Positions 1 to 8,195 of a stretch of 24,690 nucleotides of DNA are shown piece by piece (position 1 is the first letter of the stretch; the number at the start of each line of letters is the position of its first letter). Below the pieces are notes generated by a model. That model did not search any database, was not told the origin of the DNA, and saw nothing but the letters and a program-made list of their open reading frames with translations. A program made the translations under genes and the position numbers. Source of the DNA: an uncultured Candidatus Saccharibacteria bacterium (lineage in GTDB: Bacteria > Patescibacteria > Saccharimonadia > Saccharimonadales > JAEWBQ01); NCBI GenBank assembly GCA_946885745.1, contig CAMPGV010000011.1, forward strand, positions 1-24,690, given 5' to 3'.

Positions 1-116
1 TAGGGGCTTGAAGGATTGTAAAACGCCTCTGTAAAATACGGTTCCATAGCAGCAAAGACCCGCTTATCGAGCGGGGTGGCGGCAGCATGGTCAAGATAAA
101 TCACCTCTTCGGTCAT
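1..116 (-). CDS. Cysteine desulfurase (NifS/IscS family), N-terminal fragment
   Basis: The first 38 codons of a gene that runs off the left edge of the window. The visible protein has the class V aminotransferase N-terminus [14 protein letters not shown] followed by EPYF and YNPSS, the signature start of PLP-dependent cysteine desulfurases. These enzymes remove sulfur from cysteine for Fe-S cluster assembly or tRNA thiolation. The catalytic lysine and cysteine lie outside the window, so IscS, SufS and NifS subtypes cannot be separated. No Shine-Dalgarno is seen before the ATG at 116. A TGCTATACT box ends 10 bases upstream, so the mRNA may have almost no leader. The gene follows two small hypotheticals on the same strand. 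Confidence 0.85.
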   Translation of the reverse strand, partial: MTEEVIYLDHAAATPLDKRVFAAMEPYFTEAFYNPSSP

Positions 117-126
117 TACTTATATA

Positions 127-135
127 AGTATAGCA
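127..135 (-). promoter_or_regulatory. Extended -10 box before the cysteine desulfurase
   Basis: TGCTATACT on the minus strand, directly after the stop codon of the preceding gene and 10 bases before the ATG. It fits the extended -10 pattern TGnTATAnT. Expected transcription start is about 3-4 bases before the start codon. Confidence 0.5.
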
Positions 136-138
136 AAG

Positions 139-573
139 CTAACTGAGTTTTTGCCCTGTTTGCGGATCACTCTCATATACCTCGCGCATCACACGCTCGT
201 AGTACATCTGTGCGGCCAGCATTAGATTATTTAGCTCTTCACCCTCTAGGAATTCGTAGCGAGCGCCCTCTTGTACCTTTAAAATACCTTGGTCATGAAT
301 CTCGTAGCGAGTTGTCGCCTGCTGTAAAGCACCCTTGTCGTCGAGCCACTCCTCATGCCAAATCCACGTCTTCGCATCGAGATTAAAAAACGAGCGGCGG
401 TGCCCTTTTGGAATCTCACCAAAAAGCTGCGCACCAATTTCACTCTCTAGCTGTAGCAATTCTCGCTCGCTCAGAGCGCCAAGCGGACGCGATTTCTTTG
501 CATACACTAAGTCTCGGCTGGATGGATCGGTGCCGATAAGAAGCTGGAGTGCTCGTTTAAATACAGCTGCCAT
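139..573 (-). CDS. Conserved-looking hypothetical protein, 144 aa
   Basis: I do not recognise this soluble protein. It has no signal peptide or membrane segment. A central part is rich in aromatic residues and charge (FFNLDAKTWIWHEEW), followed by a beta-rich stretch (TTRYEIHDQGILKVQEG) and a C-terminal helix with MYYERVMREVYESD. The ATG at 573 is preceded by AAGGAG overlapping the TAA stop of the upstream gene (9-base gap), so the two are surely cotranscribed and the start is well supported. Its partner (583-948) is also unknown. Placement before a cysteine desulfurase is suggestive but gives no function. Confidence 0.75.
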   Translation of the reverse strand: MAAVFKRALQLLIGTDPSSRDLVYAKKSRPLGALSERELLQLESEIGAQLFGEIPKGHRRSFFNLDAKTWIWHEEWLDDKGALQQATTRYEIHDQGILKVQEGARYEFLEGEELNNLMLAAQMYYERVMREVYESDPQTGQKLS

Positions 574-582
574 ATTAGCTCC

Positions 583-948
583 TTAAGCAGCCAGATCCAT
601 ATCGGATTTAGTAGTATCTTTATACTCTTGGTGAGCAAGGTTAATAAACTTCAGACTCTCTTGCTCTAATGTTGCGCTATCGAGATTGTCGTCTGCGTTG
701 AGATCGATTACGCCTGCTGCTTTTGACTTACGTTTCACCTCGAGGTTGTGACTCCAGCGGCCCAGCGTCTCAGAAGGCGTAAGGACCATGTCGCGCTTTT
801 CACCTGCTGCGGCAGCGCGATGCGCTTCAGCGGCAGCCTTAATAATAGCGAGTGACTCTAGTGAAGATGACGCCTCATGCAAACTCACCACATCATCGTG
901 GTTGAATTTTTCACCGTTTGGAATCTGATATTGCTGCTTTTCTGACAT
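583..948 (-). CDS. Hypothetical protein, 121 aa
   Basis: Unrecognised small soluble protein, acidic overall, with an alanine-rich helix (IIKAAAEAHRAAAAGEK), a basic patch (LEVKRKSKAAG) and an acidic stretch (DLNADDNLDS). No membrane segment or signal peptide. The start ATG at 948 has a good Shine-Dalgarno (GGTAGGAGC), unlike most first genes here. It lies 57 bases after tatD and may be read through from it; a weak TATAAG box near 968-973 could be its own -10. It is followed after 9 bases by the 144-aa hypothetical, and the pair looks like a two-gene unit. Confidence 0.75.
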   Translation of the reverse strand: MSEKQQYQIPNGEKFNHDDVVSLHEASSSLESLAIIKAAAEAHRAAAAGEKRDMVLTPSETLGRWSHNLEVKRKSKAAGVIDLNADDNLDSATLEQESLKFINLAHQEYKDTTKSDMDLAA

Positions 949-1005
949 ATTGATAGCTCCTACCCCTTATAGTTGGTAAGTTTTTCATGTCTGTTTTCAG
1001 AGTGT

Positions 1006-1755
1006 CTAGAGTGCAAATAATGCACGGGCATTTGCACTGGTTGCCTCGGCAACCGTGTCGAGATCAACATTGCGAATGTGCGCATGAAATTCAGCGACAT
1101 TTCGTACAAATGCTGGCTCATTTACAGTACCACGATATGGTGCAGGCGTCAAGAACGGTGCATCTGTCTCAAGCAGTACTCGGTCTAACGGCAAGTCTGC
1201 AAACATTGCGCGCTGCGCTTCATCTTTCGTAAAGGTACTAATGCCGTTAACCCCAATAAGCAGGTCACGAGCAAGCGCTTGGTCGACATTTAGCTGTGTG
1301 TCGGTAAAACTATGAAGCACCCCACGCAGGCCGGGGAAATTATCAAAAATTGGCCAAAAGTCATCAAACGCCTCACGTACATGAAAAATCACCGGCAAAT
1401 CATACTGCCGCGCTAGATCCAGCTGCGTCTCAAGGGCCTTGATCTGCAGCTCACGAGGGCTATGAGTATAGAAATAATCAAGCCCGATTTCACCAATTGC
1501 CACCGGCTTTTCAGCTGCAGCGAGGAGCTGGCCGATTGCCGCATACCCCTCCTTAGTGTCATGCGGGTGGACGCCGATTGCCGCATAGAGATGTTCATGA
1601 TTTTTAGCAAAGTCAAGCGCCCTTTGGGAGCTTTGCTCACTCGTTCCCACGCAGACCATCTGGTTAACCCCTGCATGGTGCGCACGCTTCAAAACATCGC
1701 CAATATCAAGCGGGTAATTTGCGTCATGTATGTGACAGTGGGTGTCAACAAGCAC
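1006..1755 (-). CDS. tatD: TatD family metal-dependent DNase/hydrolase
   Basis: A full-length TatD protein (249 aa), an amidohydrolase-fold enzyme binding two metals. TatD proteins act as 3'-5' exonucleases in DNA quality control and possibly as D-aminoacyl-tRNA deacylases. Visible motifs in order: DTHCHIH (first metal ligands), AIGVHPHD, AIGEIGLDYF (bridging Glu), IFHVREAF (His), GVLHSFTD (His) and LLETDAPFL (catalytic Asp). The start is GTG: its G is the last base of the metG TAG stop (TAGTG, one-base overlap), which implies translational coupling. metG-tatD adjacency is common in bacteria, which supports the call. Confidence 0.95.
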   Translation of the reverse strand: MLVDTHCHIHDANYPLDIGDVLKRAHHAGVNQMVCVGTSEQSSQRALDFAKNHEHLYAAIGVHPHDTKEGYAAIGQLLAAAEKPVAIGEIGLDYFYTHSPRELQIKALETQLDLARQYDLPVIFHVREAFDDFWPIFDNFPGLRGVLHSFTDTQLNVDQALARDLLIGVNGISTFTKDEAQRAMFADLPLDRVLLETDAPFLTPAPYRGTVNEPAFVRNVAEFHAHIRNVDLDTVAEATSANARALFAL

Positions 1756-3248
1756 TAGGCTGCCTTTGTAGCGCGCGGGTCGGTAGTGTGGCGATAAATC
1801 TTAGGGAACAGACCACCTTCACTCTCAATAGGCACAATAACACCAGTGCCAAAAGTTTTCTTGATCGCTTCAGCAGTGTCTGGCAGGAACGGTGTCAGCT
1901 GATCAGCAATCTGCAAGAGCGTACTCGCTGCCTGACCTAGTACTTCATTGAGGTGCGATTCGGCTTCAGGATCGGTCGCGCGACTCTTCGCAATCTCCCA
2001 TGGCTTCACTACTTCAATGTAGCGATTGAGCGAGCGGACTGTTACCCAGACTTCATCCATTGCGTGATTAAAGCGCAGTTCGTTCATGGCGTCAAAGTAC
2101 GGCTTCATGTCATGATCACCTTGCGGCACATCACCAATCACGCCACCCTGGTAGCGACTCACCATGCTGGCGACACGAGAAATTAAGTTACCAAGGTCAT
2201 TACCAAGTTCGGTATTGTAGGCGTTTTCAAACTTTTCCCATGTGAAATCACCGTCATCAAGTGTCGGAATGTGACGCGAGAAGAAGTAGCGGAAAGCGTC
2301 GAGGCCGTACGTATCAATAATCTCATTTGGGTCAACAACGTTGCCGACTGTTTTGCTCATTTTGGCGCCGCCAACGTTCACAAAACCATGCACAAGCAGC
2401 TTCTTCGGTAGCGAAATGCCGAGCCCTAGAAGCATTGCTGGCCAGATACCCGCGTGGAAGCGTAGGATATCCTTACCGATCACCTGCACGTCAGCAGGCC
2501 AGTACTCCTGCCAACCCTCTTTATCAGGGTAGCCAAGTACAGTTATATAGTTAGCGAGTGCGTCAATCCAGACGTACATCACTTGGTCAGGGTCGCCAGG
2601 CACTGGCACACCCCAAGTAAGACTCTTCTTTGGGCGCGAGATACTCACGTCGGGCAAGCCATTTTTCATAAGCTCCAAGAACTCGTTCTTGCGGAATTCG
2701 GGCACGATCTGCATGCGGTTCGTCTCAATTGCCTGACGCACCTTTTCGGTAAATTCACTGGCACGCAGGTAATAGTTCTCTTCACTCACCCGCTGCAGTG
2801 GCTGTTGATGATCAGGGCAGGTACCTTCCATTTCAGCCGCCTCTTTGTCGGTAAAGAATGCCTCATGGCCAACACAGTACCAACCCTCGTAGGTATTCTT
2901 GTAGATATACGGCTGCAGCTTCTGCCAAATGTATTGCACGGCTGCTTCGTGATGAATATCAGTCGTACGGATAAAGTCTGTGTAGCTGGTCTGCATTTTT
3001 TGCATTAACGCTTCGAAGTTAACGTAGGTTGAGTCGGTGTATGCCTTTGGCGTTAGGCCGAGTTCGGCAGCCTTTGCGGCAATCTTGTTGCCGTGCTCGT
3101 CGGTACCCACCTGAAAACGAACGTCGCGACCATTTTGCTTTTGATAGCGTGTCCAGATATCAGCCAATAGGTAATCCAGTGCGTTGCCAATATGCGGTGT
3201 GCCGTTGACATAAGGAATTGCAGTCGTGATATAGAATTTTTTAGCCAT
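1755..3248 (-). CDS. metG: Methionyl-tRNA synthetase
   Basis: Class I aminoacyl-tRNA synthetase that charges tRNA-Met, 497 aa from the ATG. The HIGH motif is HIGN at residues 19-22, within PYVNGTPHIGN, and the KMSKS loop is KMSKTVGN. The signature WIDALANY and the C-terminal anticodon-binding helical domain (LNRYIEVVKPWEIAK) are present. The zinc knuckle region reads CVGH and CPDH, a Cys2His2-like variant of the usual Cys4 knuckle. No fused C-terminal EMAP/Arc1p tRNA-binding domain is present. A TTG start at 3257 is possible but would place the start inside the -10 box, so ATG 3248 is preferred. It ends overlapping tatD by one base. Confidence 0.96.
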   Translation of the reverse strand: MAKKFYITTAIPYVNGTPHIGNALDYLLADIWTRYQKQNGRDVRFQVGTDEHGNKIAAKAAELGLTPKAYTDSTYVNFEALMQKMQTSYTDFIRTTDIHHEAAVQYIWQKLQPYIYKNTYEGWYCVGHEAFFTDKEAAEMEGTCPDHQQPLQRVSEENYYLRASEFTEKVRQAIETNRMQIVPEFRKNEFLELMKNGLPDVSISRPKKSLTWGVPVPGDPDQVMYVWIDALANYITVLGYPDKEGWQEYWPADVQVIGKDILRFHAGIWPAMLLGLGISLPKKLLVHGFVNVGGAKMSKTVGNVVDPNEIIDTYGLDAFRYFFSRHIPTLDDGDFTWEKFENAYNTELGNDLGNLISRVASMVSRYQGGVIGDVPQGDHDMKPYFDAMNELRFNHAMDEVWVTVRSLNRYIEVVKPWEIAKSRATDPEAESHLNEVLGQAASTLLQIADQLTPFLPDTAEAIKKTFGTGVIVPIESEGGLFPKIYRHTTDPRATKAA

Positions 3249-3256
3249 TGTTGACA

Positions 3257-3265
3257 ATTATAACA
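3257..3265 (-). promoter_or_regulatory. Extended -10 promoter of metG, leaderless type
   Basis: TGTTATAAT (perfect TATAAT with the TGn extension) ends 8 bases before the metG ATG, and no Shine-Dalgarno is present. The predicted transcript begins 1-2 bases before ATG. A TTGACG lies only 9 bases upstream of the hexamer, too close to be a normal -35. Confidence 0.65.
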
Positions 3266-3273
3266 GAGGAGCG

Positions 3274-3978
3274 TCAATCTCGCATCATGGCAACGATCGC
3301 GAAGCGGCCGTCAAAATCTCGCTCACCCATCTTGTACTCACTATGGGAATAGTAGTCGTCACTCTCTGCCGTATCTACCTCGCTCACCTCAATATGACGG
3401 ATATCAACGCCAAGCTGCAGAAATTGACTAGTGATCACTTGGCGTAGACTGCGACCTCCAAAAGCTTCAAGAGGGTAGCTGTCACTCCCCACCATCGGGC
3501 TGAGCCAGATTTTCACTTCCGCCGGATCGGTTTCGAATTCATCGATCAGGAACTGCAAGCTCTTACGAGCGCCTTCTTGCTCAACGCTATGGCGGCCAAG
3601 ATGCGATACCATTAAAACTTTGTTCATAGGATCGTAGATAATCACTCCAGCGCAATCAGCAAGTGGTAGGAAAATCGCATGGTCAGGGCGAGTCACCACT
3701 GCCGCATCCGCCTCCGTCGTAGCGATAGACTCAAGCATACCATCACCCTGCTGGTCATCATCAAATACAACGTAACGACAAAAGTCCGTCGTATCGTACC
3801 CAACATTAAGCAGTGTTGTCTGGAGCGGCTCAATCTCTTGAGATTGCAAAAACACCGTTTGGCTCAATGCAGTCTCCTGATCATCTCCGCGCCCGAACTT
3901 CATATTGCCATCATCAATCGACGACAGGGCGGCGACAATGTCATCGTCAAAAATAGTTGGCTGGTCGGTAGCTATCAT
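3274..3978 (-). CDS. Laccase-domain (YfiH/DUF152, PgeF-like) protein, divergent
   Basis: A 234-aa protein matching the DUF152/YfiH family, whose members have been described as purine nucleosidases or adenosine deaminases, as peptidoglycan-editing factors (PgeF) and as multicopper polyphenol oxidases. The family core is visible as EADAAVVTRPDH, FLPLADCAGVIIYDP (Cys109) and VSHLGRHS (His126), equivalent to the usual ADC and HAGWRG ligands. The canonical upstream QVHG histidine is not evident; the matching region contains DDDQQGDG. The family GPxIGPCCYEV segment is replaced by SPMVGSDSYPLEAF. The fold is credible but the activity uncertain. The stop is TGA, the only TGA stop in the window. It sits between rsmA and metG. 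Confidence 0.8.
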   Translation of the reverse strand: MIATDQPTIFDDDIVAALSSIDDGNMKFGRGDDQETALSQTVFLQSQEIEPLQTTLLNVGYDTTDFCRYVVFDDDQQGDGMLESIATTEADAAVVTRPDHAIFLPLADCAGVIIYDPMNKVLMVSHLGRHSVEQEGARKSLQFLIDEFETDPAEVKIWLSPMVGSDSYPLEAFGGRSLRQVITSQFLQLGVDIRHIEVSEVDTAESDDYYSHSEYKMGERDFDGRFAIVAMMRD

Positions 3979-3993
3979 ATCTCTATTGTCCGC

Positions 3994-4002
3994 AGAATAA
4001 CA
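3994..4002 (-). promoter_or_regulatory. Candidate extended -10 for the laccase-domain gene
   Basis: TGTTATTCT on the minus strand, 15 bases before the ATG at 3978. It would give a leader of about 8 bases without a convincing Shine-Dalgarno. Confidence 0.4.
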
Positions 4003-4020
4003 ACCAGAGTCAACCGAGCA

Positions 4021-4794
4021 TTATGCGACTAATTTCGCAAGACGATACCATTCGTCGAGCGTCAGATCTTCAGCGCGTACGTCGGGACTAATCTCAGCAC
4101 GACCAAGAAGCCCTTCAATCTCTCCCTTGCTCACACCGAGGCCACCAGAAAGACTTGAGCGTAGCTTTTTGCGCTTTGCAGAAAACCCAGCCTTAACGAC
4201 ACGGAAGTACTCTTTTTCGGTTATATCAGTAAAAAGAGGCTGCTCGCGGGTCTGTAATACTACAACCTGAGAGTCAACTTTTGGTGGGGGCGTAAACAAT
4301 TCAGCAGGAACAACGTCACCCAGATACACGTCGGCATAAAGTTGAGCGCTAACCGCCAAAATACTCATATCACCAGGCTTGGCCGCTAGTCGCTCCGCAA
4401 CCTCCTTCTGCACAAGCAACACTGCAATCGAAGGCTTATTGGCTGCCGTCATCAGCAACTGCACAATCTTACTCGTGATATAGTACGGCACATTGGCAGC
4501 TACTTTGTATCCCGGTGGCATCTGACTAAGATCAAACGAAAGAACATCTTGATTGACTACTTTTAAGTTCTTTCCAGGGAACTGACCTGGCAACTTTCTT
4601 GCAAGCGCTTCGTCAAACTCGACCGCTGTCACATTATCGGTCCGACGCAGTAGTTCACTCGTCAGCGTACCGAGACCTGGACCAATCTCCAGCACAGCAT
4701 CTCCAGTCTGCACCTCAGCGAGATCGGCGATATGCGAAAGCACACTGCGATCACGCAGCCAATGCTGGCCGAGAGATTTATTTGGAGCAACCAC
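4021..4794 (-). CDS. rsmA: 16S rRNA (adenine1518-N6/adenine1519-N6)-dimethyltransferase
   Basis: RsmA/KsgA dimethylates two adjacent adenines in helix 45 of 16S rRNA during small-subunit maturation, using S-adenosylmethionine. The N-terminal KSLGQHWL matches the family start. The SAM-binding motif I is LEIGPGLGTLT, the catalytic NxPY motif is NVPYYIT, and the family signature TPPPKVDSQVV and the basic GFSAKRKKLRSSL follow. I choose GTG 4794 over ATG 4803. GTG shares its first base with the TAG stop of the upstream gene (TAGTG), has AAGGGA eight bases before it, and removes a non-homologous MVL extension. This gives 257 aa. The junction implies coupled translation with the G5-domain gene. Confidence 0.95.
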   Translation of the reverse strand: MVAPNKSLGQHWLRDRSVLSHIADLAEVQTGDAVLEIGPGLGTLTSELLRRTDNVTAVEFDEALARKLPGQFPGKNLKVVNQDVLSFDLSQMPPGYKVAANVPYYITSKIVQLLMTAANKPSIAVLLVQKEVAERLAAKPGDMSILAVSAQLYADVYLGDVVPAELFTPPPKVDSQVVVLQTREQPLFTDITEKEYFRVVKAGFSAKRKKLRSSLSGGLGVSKGEIEGLLGRAEISPDVRAEDLTLDEWYRLAKLVA

Positions 4795-6008
4795 TAGTAC
4801 CATCCCTTAGCTTGGAATGAATCCCAAGCGCCACACGGCGTACCATAGCGACCCTTGATATAGTTCAGACCCCACGTGATCTGCACTGACGCGTTCGTCA
4901 GATAATCAGCCCCATAGACAGCCATTTTACTTGCAGGCAGCGCCTGAGGAATACCGTACGCTCCAGAGGAGACATTACCGGCTGTCGTACGCCAGCCCGA
5001 CTCGCGCATCCATAAGTTATAGAGACATGGCCATTGATCTTCACCGTAGCCAAAATCAAGCATCATCTGGTGCCCAAGTGCCTGAGCTTCGGTTGGGTTG
5101 GTTGGAGTTGGCAGCTTCGATCCTACCACCTCAACCTGCTTAACCGGCTCTTTTGTGACAAGGCTCGCAATTTCTGTTCGTGCGACTTCCTGACCATCCT
5201 GGACAGTCACCTCATACGTCACGCTCCGGCTGCCCTTTGTGCCCGGCGTCTTCACTTCTTTATAGCTCGTCGGGCGATCAGCGTCTTTGATCGTTTCCGT
5301 TTCGAAGCTAACTTCTTCATCAACTGTGACAGTCTGCTTACCTTCGCGCCAAACACGAACCGTCAAGTCAGGAGAAATAGCCGTTGAGCCATCAACAGAA
5401 ACTCGGTCATTTGCACCAAGTGTAATGTCTTTCTCTTTCAGCATAGCCTCAACAGTTGTCGCTTGTGTACGTGCCGTCATCGTCTTGCCATAAAGCACAA
5501 AGGTAAACGGCATAGCTCGATCGACAGTCATTTGCAATCCGACATCCTGGTAGCCTGCGTTCACCGTGCTCACATCTACATCCGCCTGATCTTCCGGATA
5601 AAGCGTAATGCCCGCTTGCTGGGCAATCTGCGGCGCCGTTTGGTACGGCGACAGCACCTTCTGGCGAACACTGCCGTCTACAATCGTCACCGGTCGCGCG
5701 CGGTAAACGTTGATATCATAATTACTTGCCACAAGCTCGTGATCAAGGCCTGGCTCAACAAGATCCTGTGGGTCCAGAGTAATATCCGCCTCTTTAAAGG
5801 CGTCACTCAAATTAGTGGCACGCGTTAAAATTACGCGATCAACCCCGCCGTCATGCACAGTCAGTAAACGCTCACCATTTACCGGTTTCGTTTCTGCTCC
5901 GGCAGTGCGCGTCGAGACAATAAAGAAGCCGATAACGACAGCTAGTAGACAGCTGATCGCAATCGACACACCGGAAATGACGGTTTTCTTCTTAGTTAGG
6001 ATTCTCAT
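4794..6008 (-). CDS. DUF348/G5-domain cell-wall protein with transglycosylase-like C-terminus (YabE/RpfB-like)
   Basis: A 404-aa secreted or membrane-anchored wall protein. Basic N-terminus and one hydrophobic segment at about residues 12-32 (signal anchor). Then come three DUF348-like modules, each like TVDRAMPFTFVLYG, and a G5 domain at about residues 225-295 (EEVSFETETI, GTKGSRSVTYEVTVQDG). Last is a small lysozyme-like domain with MRESGW (candidate catalytic Glu336), SGAYGIPQALP, QITWGLNYIKGRYG and a terminal GWY. This is the architecture of YabE and resuscitation-promoting factor B, enzymes that cleave peptidoglycan. As in Bacillus and actinobacteria, it precedes rsmA. The ATG at 6008 has only a distant GGTGGGGTG as possible ribosome-binding site. 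Confidence 0.9.
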   Translation of the reverse strand: MRILTKKKTVISGVSIAISCLLAVVIGFFIVSTRTAGAETKPVNGERLLTVHDGGVDRVILTRATNLSDAFKEADITLDPQDLVEPGLDHELVASNYDINVYRARPVTIVDGSVRQKVLSPYQTAPQIAQQAGITLYPEDQADVDVSTVNAGYQDVGLQMTVDRAMPFTFVLYGKTMTARTQATTVEAMLKEKDITLGANDRVSVDGSTAISPDLTVRVWREGKQTVTVDEEVSFETETIKDADRPTSYKEVKTPGTKGSRSVTYEVTVQDGQEVARTEIASLVTKEPVKQVEVVGSKLPTPTNPTEAQALGHQMMLDFGYGEDQWPCLYNLWMRESGWRTTAGNVSSGAYGIPQALPASKMAVYGADYLTNASVQITWGLNYIKGRYGTPCGAWDSFQAKGWY

Positions 6009-6043
6009 AGAATAGCTGACACCCCACCGGTGTACTAGGATCC

Positions 6044-6052
6044 ATTATAGCA
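6044..6052 (-). promoter_or_regulatory. Extended -10 promoter of the G5-domain gene
   Basis: TGCTATAAT, a perfect extended -10, in the short gap after uvrD. It lies 35 bases before the ATG at 6008, so this mRNA has a real leader of about 28 bases. No clear -35 is visible; TTGCTT lies 15 bases upstream of the hexamer. Confidence 0.6.
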
Positions 6053-6075
6053 AATTCTAAGCTAAAGCAATAACC

Positions 6076-8190
6076 CTAAAGCTTTTCAAGGCGCGCATAT
6101 TCTACGTTAAGCTTTTTTGTCTGCCCACTTGAAAAAGCAATTGTCACGGCCATGCCATCAACATCGACTACCTCGCCAATACCGAACTGCGCCGAACGGA
6201 CTCCGTCACCCACATCGAGTCCAGGCCCATCCATATACTCATCAAAGTCATCGTTATTGCGCGAAAATGACGGCTGCGTCATGCGAGCGACTTCATGCCC
6301 CATATCGCTCAAGAAACGCGAAGGCGCATTATAGCCACGCTGTCCAAACTGCAGACGGCTGCTTGCATAACTAAGGTGCAGCTCCTGGCGAGCGCGTGTC
6401 ATCCCGACGTAGCAGAGCCGCCTCTCCTCTTCAAGTTCACTCGGACCCGCTTCATAAACGCGCGAATGTGGAAAAATACCCTCTTCCATCCCCACCATAA
6501 AGACCACCGGAAATTCCAAGCCTTTTGCAGCATGGATGGTCATGAGTGTTACCTTTTCAGTGTCACCGCTTGTGTCCGCACTCGACATCAACGCGACCTC
6601 CTCAAGGTAATCGGGTAGTGTTAAAAAGGCCTTGGCATCAGAAATTAAGGCACCTAGGTTTGCTTCACGCTCCTCAGCCTGCGGTGTGCCATCCAAAATA
6701 AAGTCACGATAGCCGGTCGCAATGATCAGTTCTTCTATAATGTCGCTCGGCGACGCTTGCTGCTCAATCTTGATCTGCAGGTGGCGCAGTGTCGAGCCCA
6801 GTTTTGCAAGCGCCAGCTTAGCACGTGGCGTCAATGTGCTTGTTTGCTCTGCATTAACAAGGCTCGATATAATATCCATCCCATTGCCAGCTTGCCAAAT
6901 CATAAATTTCTCGAGACTTGTCGCGCCGACACCGCGGGTTGGCGTATTGACGATGCGGCTAAAGCTCATGCGGTCATTCGGCTGATACAGCAGACGAAGA
7001 TACGCGACGATGTCTTTAATCTCCTTACGGTCATAGAAGCGCACGCCACCAATGATTTGATACGGCACCCTTTGCTGTAAAAGTGCACGCTCCAAGGTAT
7101 AACTCTGAGCGTTTGTGCGATATAAAATAGCAAACTCTCCATAACGTCGCGCACCAATAGCCGCTTGAGCGCCAATACGACTGGCTACCGTATACGCCTC
7201 TTCGGCCTCGTCGTAATTACCGTGCACTTGCACTGGTGAGCCGGTCGGCTCGGCCGTCCAAAGCTTTTTGTCACTCCGTTGGAGATTCTTAGATATGACA
7301 TTATGTGCGGCTTCCAGAATAGCGCCGGTACTGCGGTAATTTTGCTCCAACTTAATAATCGTCGCCCCAGGAAAGTCGCGTTCGAAGTTAAGAATATTTG
7401 TAAAGTCAGCCCCGCGCCAGCTATAGATCGACTGCCAGTCATCACCCACCACACAAATATTACGCTCTTCGCCAACAAGCTGCTTTACAATCGCATACTG
7501 AGCGGCGTTTGTGTCCTGATACTCATCGATCAAGATATGCTTAAATTGTGCCCGCCATTTAGCGCGCGCGTCGGGATAGTTCGCAAAGAGTCGGACCGTC
7601 TCTGTCAAAAGATCATCAAAATCCAGTGCACCCGCCTCTTGGCGCATCTTTTCGTATAGCGTATAAATACGCGCTACTTCCTGCTGGAACGGATAGTTCG
7701 CACTCGCTGTAAATTCATCAGGATTCACTAATTCATTTTTAGCATTTGAGATTAATCCTGAGACAGCCTGCGGCTTGATCTGTTTATCGGCAATCGACAG
7801 CTGCTTCATAGCTTGCTTAATCAAGCCTTGGCGGTCGTCTTCGTCATAAATAACAAAGTTAGGAGCGATACCGAGCGTTCCACCCTCCTGTCGTAACAAG
7901 CGCACACAAATACCATGAAATGTCCCCATCCATGGCATGAAGCTACGTGACGAGCTGTCCTGGCCAAGGAGATGACCAAGACGTTCGCGCATCTCACGAG
8001 CCGCTTTGTTTGTAAATGTAACGGCCAGAATTTCATTCGGCCACACGCCCTCATTTGCAATAAGATAGGCAATTCGGTGGGTAAGCGTCTTTGTTTTACC
8101 GCTACCAGCGCCTGCTAAAATCAGCAAAGGCCCATGCGTCTGCTGCACAGCCCTCGCCTGCTCTTCATTTAGCCCCTCAAGTAACGTCAT
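6076..8190 (-). CDS. uvrD: ATP-dependent DNA helicase, UvrD/PcrA family (SF1A)
   Basis: A 704-aa 3'-5' superfamily 1 helicase acting in nucleotide excision repair, mismatch repair and removal of RecA or stalled complexes. Q motif GLNEEQARAV, Walker A AGAGSGKT at residues 26-33, motif Ia FTNKAAREM, motif II DEYQDTN, motif III VVGDDWQSIYSWRGA, motif IV LEQNYRST, motif V TIHAAKGLEFPVVF and motif VI YVGMTRARQEL are all present. The last 45 residues form the Tudor-like PcrA C-terminal module (GIGEVVDVDGMAVTIAF). The reading frame extends 28 codons upstream, but ATG 8190 fits the family N-terminus and the extension would start inside the preceding gene. Both PcrA and UvrD names apply. Confidence 0.95.
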   Translation of the reverse strand: MTLLEGLNEEQARAVQQTHGPLLILAGAGSGKTKTLTHRIAYLIANEGVWPNEILAVTFTNKAAREMRERLGHLLGQDSSSRSFMPWMGTFHGICVRLLRQEGGTLGIAPNFVIYDEDDRQGLIKQAMKQLSIADKQIKPQAVSGLISNAKNELVNPDEFTASANYPFQQEVARIYTLYEKMRQEAGALDFDDLLTETVRLFANYPDARAKWRAQFKHILIDEYQDTNAAQYAIVKQLVGEERNICVVGDDWQSIYSWRGADFTNILNFERDFPGATIIKLEQNYRSTGAILEAAHNVISKNLQRSDKKLWTAEPTGSPVQVHGNYDEAEEAYTVASRIGAQAAIGARRYGEFAILYRTNAQSYTLERALLQQRVPYQIIGGVRFYDRKEIKDIVAYLRLLYQPNDRMSFSRIVNTPTRGVGATSLEKFMIWQAGNGMDIISSLVNAEQTSTLTPRAKLALAKLGSTLRHLQIKIEQQASPSDIIEELIIATGYRDFILDGTPQAEEREANLGALISDAKAFLTLPDYLEEVALMSSADTSGDTEKVTLMTIHAAKGLEFPVVFMVGMEEGIFPHSRVYEAGPSELEEERRLCYVGMTRARQELHLSYASSRLQFGQRGYNAPSRFLSDMGHEVARMTQPSFSRNNDDFDEYMDGPGLDVGDGVRSAQFGIGEVVDVDGMAVTIAFSSGQTKKLNVEYARLEKL

Positions 8191-8195
8191 TATAC

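Noticed and set aside
3274..3978. TGA reassignment (TGA read as Gly)
   Set aside because: The only TGA stop ends the protein at the expected family length, and the following in-frame codons run into the metG promoter and do not resemble a protein extension.
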